Positions 17,171-25,885 of a stretch of 64,000 nucleotides of DNA are shown here, in pieces. The translations under genes and the position numbers were made by a program. The notes under the pieces were generated by a model. The model saw only the letters and a list, made by a program, of their open reading frames with translations. It searched no databases and was not told the origin of the DNA. Location: positions 186,001 to 250,000 of the forward strand of contig JAHHHN010000004.1 in the NCBI GenBank assembly GCA_019359325.1, given 5' to 3'. Source of the DNA: Mojavia pulchra JT2-VF2. GTDB taxonomy: Bacteria; Cyanobacteriota; Cyanobacteriia; Cyanobacteriales; Nostocaceae. The stretch's first letter is position 1. The number at the start of each line of letters is the position of its first letter.

Positions 17171-19513
17171 ATGAAACTAACTTCACGTTGGCTGATCCAA
17201 ATTACGCAAAAAGTTTGGCGTTGGATTAATCGCAGAAGAAAGCGCAAAGTTATTTTGGCTTTGCTGTTAATGTGCTTGACGGTGCGCTTAATGCCATATT
17301 TTGCGCCCGTTCATGCTACAGATATTATGCAAAATCAGCTAGCGATGCAGTTTAGCGATCGCAATGGATTACCACTGGGAACTCTACTCACTCGTGACCA
17401 AGAGCATACAGCAGTAGTCCCATTAAATCAGGTTTCTCCCCAGTTTATTCATGCTATTTTAGCCGCCGAAGATGGTAGCTTCTATCATCATGGGGCGTTG
17501 GATATAAAAGCAGTAGTCCGCGCTATCAAAGAAGCGATTCACGCTAAAAAGATTGTGTCTGGTGCTTCTACAATTACTATGCAGTTGGCGCGGATGTTAG
17601 ATCCTGTTCCGCGTACTCTCTCAGGTAAACTGCGTGAGATTTGGTTATCTTGGCGGTTAGTTGCTGGGATGAACAAAGATGAAATACTTTCTGCATACAT
17701 CAATCGCTTACCAATGGGGGGAAATATCTATGGTGTAGAAGCAGCAGCCCGTACTTATTTTTTTACACCAGCGAGTGATTTGAATCTTGCCCAAGCTAGT
17801 CTCCTCGCAGCTATCCCTAATAATCCCACTTACTTTGATCCATTAGAGCATTGGGAACGGTTGAAGAAACGCCAGAAATACGTTCTCAATCAGATGGTAC
17901 AAGATGGCTACATAACTTCCTCATTAGCAGAACGCGCATATACCGAAAAGGTTGTGTTTCAGTCTCGCCAAAGAGGAATTATTGCTGCACCACACTTTTT
18001 ATTTTGGTTAGCGACACAGCAAAGCGCTTCATCCCCAGAAGGAGAGGGACTAATCCGCACTACAATAAATCGACCTTTACAACAATTTGTTGAAGCACAA
18101 GTACAGCAGGTAATTTCTTCTCTCGCCGCTAATAATGTTCATGATGCGGCGGCTTTGGTGATTGACAATCACACTGGGGAAGTGTTGGCTTATGTCGGTT
18201 CACCCGATTACTTCAATGAAGCAAAACTGGGACGCAATGACGGAGTTCAGGCGCTGCGTCAACCAGGATCTACCCTCAAGCCGTTTGTGTATGAGTTGGC
18301 TTTAGAAAAAGGTATAATTCGCCCGAATACAATTTTGGCAGATGTACCTGCCCACTACGCGATTCCTGGTGCAAAACTTTATAGTCCTACAGATTATACC
18401 CAAACCTTTCTGGGGCCTGTGCGAGTGCGGGTGGCTTTGGCAAATTCCCTTAATGTACCGGCTGTTAGGGTTTTAGAGAAGGTAGGTGTGCCAACTTTCC
18501 TAGAACATCTGCATCAATTGGGTTTTGAACACCTCAATCAAACCCCAGAATATTATGGTTTGGGTTTAACTCTCGGTAGTGGCGAAGTCAGCCTCTGGGA
18601 ATTAGCGAGGGCTTATGTCACTATGGCAAAAATGGGAGAAGCCGCACAACTGCTAACTACAATTTCCCAATCCCCAATCCCTAATCCCCTATCCCCAATC
18701 CCCAATCCTACAACATGGCAATTAATCACCGATATGTTGAGCGATCGCCATGCCCGTGCTACAGCTTTTGGTGTAGACTCGGTGTTAAATTTACCCTTCC
18801 CAGCCGCTGTTAAAACTGGTACTTCCTCTAATTTTCGTGATACTTGGACGGTAGGCTTCACTACCGATTACACAGTAGCTACCTGGGTGGGCAATTTCAA
18901 TGGCGAACCGATGCGACAGGTATCAGGCGTTACAGGGGCTGCGCCTTTGTGGAATCGGATAATGTTACATCTGCATGAACATCAAGAACCAGTAAGTTTT
19001 GCGCCTCCTACAGGTTTAGTGCAGTTACCCATCTGTGCCATTTCTGGGTTAAAACCAACATCAGATTGTACTTCCGTGGTACAGGAATATTTTTATCCAG
19101 AAGACAAAATTGCTTACGAAAGTCAGAAGCAAGAAAATTTGCCGCCAGAGTATGACGAGTGGTTAGCCAGACAGCAACAATCGAATTTAAATCCTAGTAA
19201 TCTAAGAATTTTATCTCCTCATAATGGTGATTTATTTTTGTTGTACCCAGGTGAACAAGCCAAGCAAAAATTAGAATTTAAACTAACAGGGACAGCAACT
19301 AAACCTGTGGAATGGTGGCTAAATGGTGAAAAACTAGCTACAGAATCAGCCAATTCTTTATTTTGGCCCTTGCGCCCTGGTAACTGGACTTTGGAAGCCA
19401 GAAGTGGTGCAATGAGCGACAAGGTAAGTTTTCAAGTACAGTTAGCTACTATAAAACCCACACGTCGGGGCTTCTCTGTTGTGAATTCTCACCTAAATAA
19501 TAACCGTCATTAA
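17171..19513 (+). CDS. pbpC: Penicillin-binding protein 1C, bifunctional transglycosylase/transpeptidase
   Basis: A 780-residue protein. It has a membrane anchor near residues 25-45. The GT51 transglycosylase domain has the catalytic-Glu motif AAEDGSFYHHGALD, followed by STITMQLARML. The transpeptidase domain carries SxxK (GSTLKPFVYE), SxN (ANSLNVPAV) and KTG (VKTGTSSNF). The C-terminal BiPBP_C domain (about 685-765) includes PGEQAKQKLEFKLTG and LRPGNWTLEARSG. It polymerises and cross-links peptidoglycan, and the A2M partner is thought to protect cells when the wall is breached. An AGAGGA site precedes the ATG. Oddity: six 7-bp STRR units (18665-18706) encode a Pro-rich loop (SPIPNPLSPIPNP) between the SxN and KTG motifs. 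Confidence 0.93.
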   Translation: MKLTSRWLIQITQKVWRWINRRRKRKVILALLLMCLTVRLMPYFAPVHATDIMQNQLAMQFSDRNGLPLGTLLTRDQEHTAVVPLNQVSPQFIHAILAAEDGSFYHHGALDIKAVVRAIKEAIHAKKIVSGASTITMQLARMLDPVPRTLSGKLREIWLSWRLVAGMNKDEILSAYINRLPMGGNIYGVEAAARTYFFTPASDLNLAQASLLAAIPNNPTYFDPLEHWERLKKRQKYVLNQMVQDGYITSSLAERAYTEKVVFQSRQRGIIAAPHFLFWLATQQSASSPEGEGLIRTTINRPLQQFVEAQVQQVISSLAANNVHDAAALVIDNHTGEVLAYVGSPDYFNEAKLGRNDGVQALRQPGSTLKPFVYELALEKGIIRPNTILADVPAHYAIPGAKLYSPTDYTQTFLGPVRVRVALANSLNVPAVRVLEKVGVPTFLEHLHQLGFEHLNQTPEYYGLGLTLGSGEVSLWELARAYVTMAKMGEAAQLLTTISQSPIPNPLSPIPNPTTWQLITDMLSDRHARATAFGVDSVLNLPFPAAVKTGTSSNFRDTWTVGFTTDYTVATWVGNFNGEPMRQVSGVTGAAPLWNRIMLHLHEHQEPVSFAPPTGLVQLPICAISGLKPTSDCTSVVQEYFYPEDKIAYESQKQENLPPEYDEWLARQQQSNLNPSNLRILSPHNGDLFLLYPGEQAKQKLEFKLTGTATKPVEWWLNGEKLATESANSLFWPLRPGNWTLEARSGAMSDKVSFQVQLATIKPTRRGFSVVNSHLNNNRH
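18665..18706 (+). repeat. Six-unit heptamer STRR inside the pbpC coding sequence
   Basis: Units are TCCCAAT, CCCCAAT, CCCTAAT, CCCCTAT, CCCCAAT and CCCCAAT: 42 bp, 14 codons, in frame. The unit length is not a multiple of three, so only gains or losses in steps of three units keep the downstream KTG motif in frame. Confidence 0.9.
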
Positions 19514-20285
19514 TCAAGTTAATAACAAGATGTATAACTTTATAAATGTGGCATGACCATCATTTAGCTATTTCTAATAAGTTAAGCGATCGCCATGTTA
19601 GTATAATCACCTAAAAAAACAATATACTTCTTCCGAAACTTGCCTTTTAGAAATTGTTGATTTAAATTAGACCTCAGTTTTTCATCAAAAATTTACTTAC
19701 TAATGAAAACCACACAGACTAGTTCCACTACACAAGAGAAAATATCCACAAAGAAAAGGCAACAGTCTTTTCCCAGGACTGATATTGGTACACCTAAAGT
19801 ACCACTCCGTAAATATAAGGCAAAGCAGGAGCATGAGTTACTTAGCGACTGGGAACACGCCAGTTAATTTACTGCTGACAGTTCCACTTAAATAATTGAG
19901 ATAGATTTGTCAGACTAAATTGTTTTGTTTCTCATTTTGAACAAAACGAATAATTTTCTCAAATGCTTGGCTATACTGGGTTTAGCTCAACAAAAATATG
20001 GTAACGCGTAAAGCGTGGAACAGTGGCATCAAAGCTAGCTACATAACAAACAGTGTCCTAGTAAAATACATACTAAAGGCGAGGATTTTACTTGGGTAAA
20101 CTTGTTTAATCCCTTTTATTTATCAAATTAAGAACTAAAAATATTTGCTTCTATCGTTGATAGTCTCTAAACTTAGATCAGGTATTTAACCAAAACTTGA
20201 GTGTCAAGTTTCGTTAAGCACAAGCTGAAGAAAAAATCAACAGCACGTGTACATATTTTCGGTATAAATCTAACATATAAAGTCT
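19514..20285. other. Intergenic region between pbpC and the Rrf2 gene
   Basis: 772 bases holding a HIP1 site (19587), a possible small gene (19703-19867) and an A/T-rich inverted repeat near 19920-19950 (TTGTTTTGTT...AACAAAACGA) that lacks a U-run. The last 150 bases should carry the Rrf2 promoter. Nothing else recognised. Confidence 0.5.
19703..19867 (+). CDS. Possible small basic protein, 54 residues
   Basis: An ATG-initiated frame encoding MKTTQTSSTTQEKISTKKRQ... ending EHELLSDWEHAS. Ser/Thr/Lys-rich, no cysteine, no membrane segment, no recognised family. The ribosome site is weak (no clear GGAG). Its composition looks protein-like rather than random AT-rich DNA, but evidence is thin without homologues. 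Confidence 0.35.
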   Translation: MKTTQTSSTTQEKISTKKRQQSFPRTDIGTPKVPLRKYKAKQEHELLSDWEHAS

Positions 20286-20723
20286 GTGGAACTCTCTAAC
20301 AAATCTGAATATGCACTTCTAGCACTGTTAGAGTTGGCAACTTGTTATCCAAGTGGCGAATCTCTACAGATCCGACAGATGGCAGTGTTGCAAGATATCC
20401 CGAACCGATATTTGGAACAACTACTAGCGACCTTGAGGCGTCAAGGTTTGATTAAAAGTATACGTGGAGCCAAAGGTGGCTATGTTTTGGCAAGAGATCC
20501 TCGCAAAATTACATTGCTGGAAGCGTGGACTTGTATGGAAGGGACAGAGGCTGCTGTGTCTGCTTCTGAGCAAAATTCTAAATCATTAGAAAGTCAAATA
20601 ATTGAAGAAATCTGGCAAGAAGCACGTCAGGCGGCTAACTCTGTTTTAGAAAAATATACACTGCAAGACCTTTGCGATCGGCGAGGTCAGCAAAAACAAA
20701 GAGAATTGATGTACTACATCTAA
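20286..20723 (+). CDS. Rrf2-family transcriptional regulator
   Basis: A 145-residue winged-helix regulator starting at a GTG (20286). The N-terminal LSNKSEYALLALLELA, wing segment IRQMAVLQDIPNRYLEQLLATLRRQGLIKSIRG and AKGGYVLARDPRKITLLEAW are textbook Rrf2. The three-cysteine Fe-S cluster of IscR/NsrR (spaced cysteines near residues 90-105) is not present: that stretch reads EGTEAAVSASEQNSKS. It is therefore more like CymR-type regulators of sulfur metabolism. It is convergent with the hydantoinase B gene (28-base gap) and has no downstream partner, so its target is not evident. Confidence 0.9.
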   Translation: MELSNKSEYALLALLELATCYPSGESLQIRQMAVLQDIPNRYLEQLLATLRRQGLIKSIRGAKGGYVLARDPRKITLLEAWTCMEGTEAAVSASEQNSKSLESQIIEEIWQEARQAANSVLEKYTLQDLCDRRGQQKQRELMYYI

Positions 20724-20751
20724 CGAAGATTTTGTTAACTCTATTGAAAAT

Positions 20752-22302
20752 TTAACAGACTTCACCAAAACCTCCTCCTCCAGGAGTTTCTATCACAAAA
20801 ACATCCCCAGGTTGCATCTCTACTGTTGCTGTGCTGTCTAAATTTTCTTGGGTTCCATCCTGACGTTGTATCCAGTTGCGTCCTACTAGTCCCGCTTCTC
20901 CACCATTTAATCCAAAGGGAGGGATACAGCGATGATTAGAAAGAATATTAGCTGTCATAGGTTCAAGAAATTTGATGCGGCGAATCACTCCATTACCGCC
21001 TGAATATTTTCCTTTACCACCGCTATCGGGATGTAAACTAAAGCTTTCTACCAAGACAGGATAGCGGGTTTCTAAAACTTCTGGGTCGGTCAAGCGGGAG
21101 TTAGTCATATGGGTGTGGACTGCATCAGTACCATCAAAGTCAGCCCCTGCTCCAGAACCACCGCAAATAGTTTCATAATATTGATAACGCTGATTACCAA
21201 AAGTAAAATTATTCATCGTTCCCTGAGAAGCTGCGATCGCACCCAATGCACCATATAAAGCATCGACAATAGTTTGGGAAGTCTCTACATTACCCGCTAC
21301 TACTGCTGCTGGATAAGTTGGATTGAGCATACAGCCTTCAGGAATGATAATTTCTAAAGGTTTAAGACAGCCAGCATTGAGGGGAATACTATCATTAACC
21401 AGAGTACGGAAAACATATAAGACTGCTGCTTGAGTGACTGCTTTAGGAGCATTGAAGTTACTATTTAGTTGTCCAGATGTGCCAGTAAAATCAATGGAAG
21501 CGCTACGATTTTCTCGATTAATTGTTACTTTAACTTGAATTCGTGCCCCGTTATCCATTTCATAAATAAATGAGCCATCCCTGAGAAGATTGATCGCCCG
21601 TCTGACTGCTTCCTCAGCATTGCCTTGCACAAATCTCATGTAAGCTTGAACAGTCTCAAGCCCGTATTGAGAAACCATTTTACGAAGTTCCTGGACTCCT
21701 CTTTCGTTGGCGGCAATTTGGGCTTTAAAATCAGCTATATTTTGGTCAGGGTTACGGGCTGGATAGGAATGATTTAAAAGTAAATTTCGTACTTGATTTT
21801 CCCGAAAATATCCTGCTTCAACCAAGAGAAAATTATCAAAGATAATTCCTTCTTCTTCTACTGTAGTACTATGGGGCGGCATTGAACCGGGAGTAATACC
21901 ACCAATATCAGCTTGATGCCCGCGAGAAGCAACATAAAAAATAATTTGTTTTCTATCCTCATCAAAAACAGGCGTAATTGCAGTTACATCAGGAAGATGT
22001 GTCCCACCGTTATAGGGATTATTAGATAAATACACATTTTCTGCTTTTAAAGTGTTGCCTTTATCTTTAATTAAACTGCGGACACTTTCACTCATTGAGC
22101 CTAAATGTACGGGAATGTGGGGGGCATTAGCAACTAATAATCCAGAAGAACCAAAAATAGCGCAGGAGAAATCTAAACGTTCTTTAATATTTACCGATGC
22201 AGCCGTATTTTGCAGAACAATCCCCATTTGTTCAGCGATAAATTGATAAAGGTTTTTGAATATTTCTAAGCGGACGGGATCGGGTTGAGATGTTTTACAC
22301 AT
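20752..22302 (-). CDS. Hydantoinase B/oxoprolinase family protein
   Basis: A 516-residue HyuB-type subunit. Landmarks: VYLSNNPYNGGTHLPDVTAITPVF, ASRGHQADIGGITPGSMPPHS, VAGNVETSQTIVDALYGALGA, the TNSRLTDPEVLE..YPV segment, and the glycine-rich C-terminal IETPGGGGFGE. With HyuA it forms an ATP-dependent hydrolase opening 5-oxoproline or hydantoin rings. In cyanobacteria the pair is usually assigned to 5-oxoproline (glutathione-cycle) recycling, but the substrate cannot be read from sequence. The partner hyuA gene lies upstream on the same strand, separated by a phosphatase gene. Length is normal for the family. Confidence 0.9.
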   Translation of the reverse strand: MCKTSQPDPVRLEIFKNLYQFIAEQMGIVLQNTAASVNIKERLDFSCAIFGSSGLLVANAPHIPVHLGSMSESVRSLIKDKGNTLKAENVYLSNNPYNGGTHLPDVTAITPVFDEDRKQIIFYVASRGHQADIGGITPGSMPPHSTTVEEEGIIFDNFLLVEAGYFRENQVRNLLLNHSYPARNPDQNIADFKAQIAANERGVQELRKMVSQYGLETVQAYMRFVQGNAEEAVRRAINLLRDGSFIYEMDNGARIQVKVTINRENRSASIDFTGTSGQLNSNFNAPKAVTQAAVLYVFRTLVNDSIPLNAGCLKPLEIIIPEGCMLNPTYPAAVVAGNVETSQTIVDALYGALGAIAASQGTMNNFTFGNQRYQYYETICGGSGAGADFDGTDAVHTHMTNSRLTDPEVLETRYPVLVESFSLHPDSGGKGKYSGGNGVIRRIKFLEPMTANILSNHRCIPPFGLNGGEAGLVGRNWIQRQDGTQENLDSTATVEMQPGDVFVIETPGGGGFGEVC

Positions 22303-22444
22303 ATTTGCTTCCTATTTATAATAATTTCCAACGTATAGAGAACAGTAAAAAACTAAGATAGATTATAATATTTATTAGCGATCGCAGAGACTGAAAATTT
22401 AATTATTAATGTTGGGTTGCATTCTGTTATAACTAAGTAATAGG

Positions 22445-22990
22445 CTAAATTAAAGTTTTTCCATAATGACGGCAATCATCTAAAAGTGTATTTAGTTCTG
22501 CAATAACTTTCCAAGGATTTCGACCTTTTAGTCCAGCAAAAATTGCTGCTTCATAGGGATTTTTCCCAGTTCGTCTAACTGCTGATATCGCTGCTTGGTT
22601 GGAGAGTCTGCGTCCACTAACTAACCAAGCTGCTAAGATATGCCCTGTGCGTCCAACCCCGCCGGAACATTGAACCACTACTTTTTCGTTTCGTTGATTT
22701 GCAACTACCAAGAACGGCAAAATTTGCTGGGTTAGGGTTTCATAATCAGCAAATTGAAAATCCTCAATTGGTGTCCAACAAACCTCATCCATTCCAAATT
22801 TCTGCCTGTAAACTCCAAGCAAATCTGAATAACGATTGAGCTGAGTATAGGAAAGTAAACAGCAAACACGCTTAATGTCTTGACTCTGCATAAACTCAAT
22901 CCACTGGTTGACCTTCTCGCTACTGTATCCAGGTCTTGCAGAACCAAACACAATCGCTTCACTTTCCCACGCTGGAGCAAATTTGTACAT
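22445..22990 (-). CDS. Dual-specificity/tyrosine phosphatase-like protein
   Basis: A 181-residue cytoplasmic phosphatase with the Cys-based P-loop CSGGVGRTG (C-x5-R) after VVVQ. The general-acid region is probably PIEDFQFADYETL. The N-terminal FAPAWESEAIVFGSARPGYSSEKV and the whole layout match the small dual-specificity phosphatases found in cyanobacteria. Substrates may be phosphotyrosine or phosphoserine proteins, phosphoinositides or RNA 5' ends; the sequence does not decide. It sits between hyuA (50-base gap) and hyuB (142-base gap) on the same strand, so it may be co-transcribed with them. Confidence 0.88.
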   Translation of the reverse strand: MYKFAPAWESEAIVFGSARPGYSSEKVNQWIEFMQSQDIKRVCCLLSYTQLNRYSDLLGVYRQKFGMDEVCWTPIEDFQFADYETLTQQILPFLVVANQRNEKVVVQCSGGVGRTGHILAAWLVSGRRLSNQAAISAVRRTGKNPYEAAIFAGLKGRNPWKVIAELNTLLDDCRHYGKTLI

Positions 22991-23040
22991 ACTGCTATTA
23001 TCAAAATCATTTAAGGCTTAATTTAAATATGACGTTCCAG

Positions 23041-25140
23041 TCATAAATGCTGCAAAACTAAATGATTGCGTTCAGTTAATATTACTTTCCAGTTAGGTTC
23101 AACTACAATTGTGCTAATTTTTTCAACGATAATTGCAGGGCCATTAATATTATCTTCTGGTTGTAAATCTTCTCGCCGATAAACAGGTGTATCATGCCAG
23201 CGATCGCCAGTAAACATCCTGACTATTTCTACAGACACCGGAAGTTCATCATTGGCACGAGTACGAGTAATTAAAGATTCTTCAGGAGTATCCATTTTCT
23301 GAATTACTTCCACTGAAGCTGATTCAACAATTAAGTTTTTTTCTGCTTGAATAAATCCATAGCGTGATTTATGTTCAACTTCAAATTTTTGTCGCATTCC
23401 TACCACATCATCGGCAAAATCAACATTTAACGTAGAGTTAGTTCCGTCGTATTTTAAATTAACTTTTCGCGCTATTTCCTCTTTGCTATTATCGTTATAG
23501 CTACTTAGTTGATTTCTTGCTTGAGTTTCTAATCTTTCCATTAACTGTTGTAATTGCGGAATTAATGCTTGAGTTAAAGGCTGTTCTACTCCCCCTTCTC
23601 GAATTGCCCTAACATCAGCTAATCCCATACCATAAGCAGAAAGAACTCCAGCATAAGGATGCAAAAATATCTTTTTTATCCCCAAAGTATCGGCAATTAA
23701 ACAAGCAACTTGTCCTCCGGCGCCGCCAAAACAACAAAGAACATATTGTGTGACATCGTAACCTCGTTGTAGACTTATTTTTTTGATCGCGTTTGCCATA
23801 TTTTCTACTGCGATCGCCATAAATCCGGCAGCTACTTGTTCGGGAGTACGTATGTTTTTTGTAATAGATGCAATATCTTTGGCTAATCGCGTAAATCGCC
23901 GGAGAACAACATCTTTATCTAAAGGTAAGTTGCCATTAGTTCCAAATACAGGCGGAAAATATTGGGGATGAATTTTGCCTAACATCACATTGGCATCTGT
24001 AACTGCTAACGGCCCGCCACGTCGGTAACAAGCAGGCCCAGGATTTGATCCAGCAGATTCCGGGCCAACACGATAACTAGAACCATCAAAAAACAGAATT
24101 GAACCGCCACCGGCAGCAATAGTATTAATTGCTAATACAGGAACTCGCATCCTCGCCCCAGCAATCTCAGAATCTAATTGTCGTTCATACTCTCCTTTAA
24201 AGTGGGCGACATCTGTGCTTGTTCCACCCATATCAAAAGTAATTACTAACTCAAACCCTGCTCTTTTACTAGTTTGTACTGCACCAACAATACCCCCAGC
24301 CGGGCCACTCAAAATACTATCTTTGCCTTGGAATTGTTCTGCATCAGTTAACCCGCCATCAGATTTCATAAACATTAATCTGACTCCAGGTAACTGACTA
24401 GCTACTTGGTTAACATAACGACGCAAAATAGGAGTTAAATAAGCATCTACAACTGTTGTATCTCCGCGGCTAACCAATTTCATCAAAGGGCTAACTTGAT
24501 GGGATATTGATATCTGCGTAAATCCAATTTCTTGGGCAAGTTGGGCTACTTGTTCTTCATGGTTAGGGTAGCGATCGCTGTGCATGAAAACAATAGCACA
24601 ACTACGAATTCCTGTATCGTAAACTGCTTGTAAGTCTTGTTTGACTTGTTCAAGATTTACAGGAGTTAATTCCTGACCATGAGCATCATAGCGTTCCTCA
24701 ATTTCAATAACTCGTTCATAAAGCATGGTTGGTAAAACAATATGACGAGCAAATATGTCAGGACGATTTTGATAGCCAATTCGCAAAGCGTCTTTAAACC
24801 CCTTGGTAATTAAAAGAACGACGCGATCGCCTTTTCTTTCTAACAGCGCATTTGTTGCTACCGTCGTTCCCATTTTTACCACTTCTACTGCTGCTGTTGA
24901 AATGGGTTCATTGTTTGAAAGCCCTATGATATCTCGAATACCTTGAATAGCTGTATCTTGATATTGTTCGGGATTTTCTGAAAGTAATTTGTAAACTATA
25001 ATCCATTGCTCTTGAGGAAGAGGAACAATTAAAAAACGTTCAGGATGTCTTGAGAGCCTATCTACGATTGCCTGATTATCAGTAACAATAATAAGGTCTG
25101 TGAATGTACCACCCCGGTCAACAAAAACTCTCAACATCAC
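23041..25140 (-). CDS. Hydantoinase A/oxoprolinase family protein
   Basis: A 699-residue HyuA-type subunit with the ASKHA ATPase fold: phosphate-1 motif VDRGGTFTDLIIVT at the start, GTTVATNALLERKGDRV near residue 90, FDMGGTSTDVAHF near 300, and CCFGGAGGQVACLIADTLG in the second half. It binds ATP and activates the lactam oxygen, while HyuB completes hydrolysis. It begins with two ATGs (25140 and 25137); GAGGGG about 9 bases upstream supports either. The usual order hyuA-hyuB is kept, but with a phosphatase gene inserted. Confidence 0.9.
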   Translation of the reverse strand: MMLRVFVDRGGTFTDLIIVTDNQAIVDRLSRHPERFLIVPLPQEQWIIVYKLLSENPEQYQDTAIQGIRDIIGLSNNEPISTAAVEVVKMGTTVATNALLERKGDRVVLLITKGFKDALRIGYQNRPDIFARHIVLPTMLYERVIEIEERYDAHGQELTPVNLEQVKQDLQAVYDTGIRSCAIVFMHSDRYPNHEEQVAQLAQEIGFTQISISHQVSPLMKLVSRGDTTVVDAYLTPILRRYVNQVASQLPGVRLMFMKSDGGLTDAEQFQGKDSILSGPAGGIVGAVQTSKRAGFELVITFDMGGTSTDVAHFKGEYERQLDSEIAGARMRVPVLAINTIAAGGGSILFFDGSSYRVGPESAGSNPGPACYRRGGPLAVTDANVMLGKIHPQYFPPVFGTNGNLPLDKDVVLRRFTRLAKDIASITKNIRTPEQVAAGFMAIAVENMANAIKKISLQRGYDVTQYVLCCFGGAGGQVACLIADTLGIKKIFLHPYAGVLSAYGMGLADVRAIREGGVEQPLTQALIPQLQQLMERLETQARNQLSSYNDNSKEEIARKVNLKYDGTNSTLNVDFADDVVGMRQKFEVEHKSRYGFIQAEKNLIVESASVEVIQKMDTPEESLITRTRANDELPVSVEIVRMFTGDRWHDTPVYRREDLQPEDNINGPAIIVEKISTIVVEPNWKVILTERNHLVLQHL

Positions 25141-25447
25141 TACTATCCCCTCAATCGTCTAGCCTGTTAGGGAACTCCAAAAAATAAATTATCGAATTCC
25201 TCCCTGCAAGCAACACTTTTATCAGATTCTTTTCCCTTGCTTCCCCAGCCTGCCTCAACAGATAAATTACCTTAACTCAACCGTATTGTCTTATGGATGG
25301 GGATTCAAACCCCACAAAAACTGAAAATCGCATTAATATATTAAGTAATGTAACAATATTGCCGTCAAAACGTTTTGCCGTCTTGACAAGCAACAGAAGA
25401 GCCGATAACGTAATATACATACCCGGGTAAGGCCGCCAAAAAGTTAT
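25141..25447. promoter_or_regulatory. Divergent promoter region, hyuA / RHH-ycf46 group
   Basis: 307 bases between divergent genes. AT-rich except a CCCGGGTAAGGCCGCC stretch just before the RHH start codon. A CAAAACG-TTTTGCCGTCTTGAC motif lies near 25365-25385 in the probable promoter of the RHH gene. No palindromic operator is clear. Confidence 0.4.
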
Positions 25448-25795
25448 ATGCAAACTAAGCAAAAGGTTACTTTGTATTTGTCACCAGAACTGCACAGAAG
25501 ATTGAAGATTCGATCAGCAGTCGATTCTGAACCCATGTCAGAACTTGCCGAACGTGCGTTAGGTTTTTACTTGGCTAATCCAGAGTTGGTTGAGGAATTA
25601 GAAGCTTCTGCTTATGGACGAACTCATAGAGTATATTCCTGTCCAAGTTGTGAGAGTTCATTAGCGTTACGTGATGGAGAATTGGTTACCTTGGGTAATC
25701 AGCCAGGAATAATTGGTCAGGATCATCTTTCCATTGATGAAATGGATGCAGATGAAACTCATCCCAAGGAAGAGGAAGAGTTAGTCCCTTGCTAG
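25448..25795 (+). CDS. Ribbon-helix-helix-like DNA-binding protein
   Basis: A 115-residue protein. The N-terminal 50 residues (TKQKVTLYLSPELHRRLKIRSAVDSEPMSELAERALGFYL) form a beta strand followed by two helices, as in CopG/Arc ribbon-helix-helix repressors. The C-terminal half has a CPSC pair and a very acidic tail (DEMDADETHPKEEEEL). It is the first gene of a plus-strand group with ycf46 (90-base gap) and ycf35. It could autoregulate this group, which is inference from position. Acidic tails on RHH proteins often bind a partner; none is obvious here. Confidence 0.7.
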   Translation: MQTKQKVTLYLSPELHRRLKIRSAVDSEPMSELAERALGFYLANPELVEELEASAYGRTHRVYSCPSCESSLALRDGELVTLGNQPGIIGQDHLSIDEMDADETHPKEEEELVPC

Positions 25796-25885
25796 TAAGA
25801 ATTATGAGTAGTTAATTCATAATTCGAGATTCGTTACCAACGAAACGATGTCTGTACTGTACTAAGGTCTCAAGTAGGTCGATGT

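Noticed and set aside
19920-19950. TTGTTTTGTT/AACAAAACGA inverted repeat as a terminator
   Set aside because: Stem is A/T-rich and there is no T-run; too weak to call.
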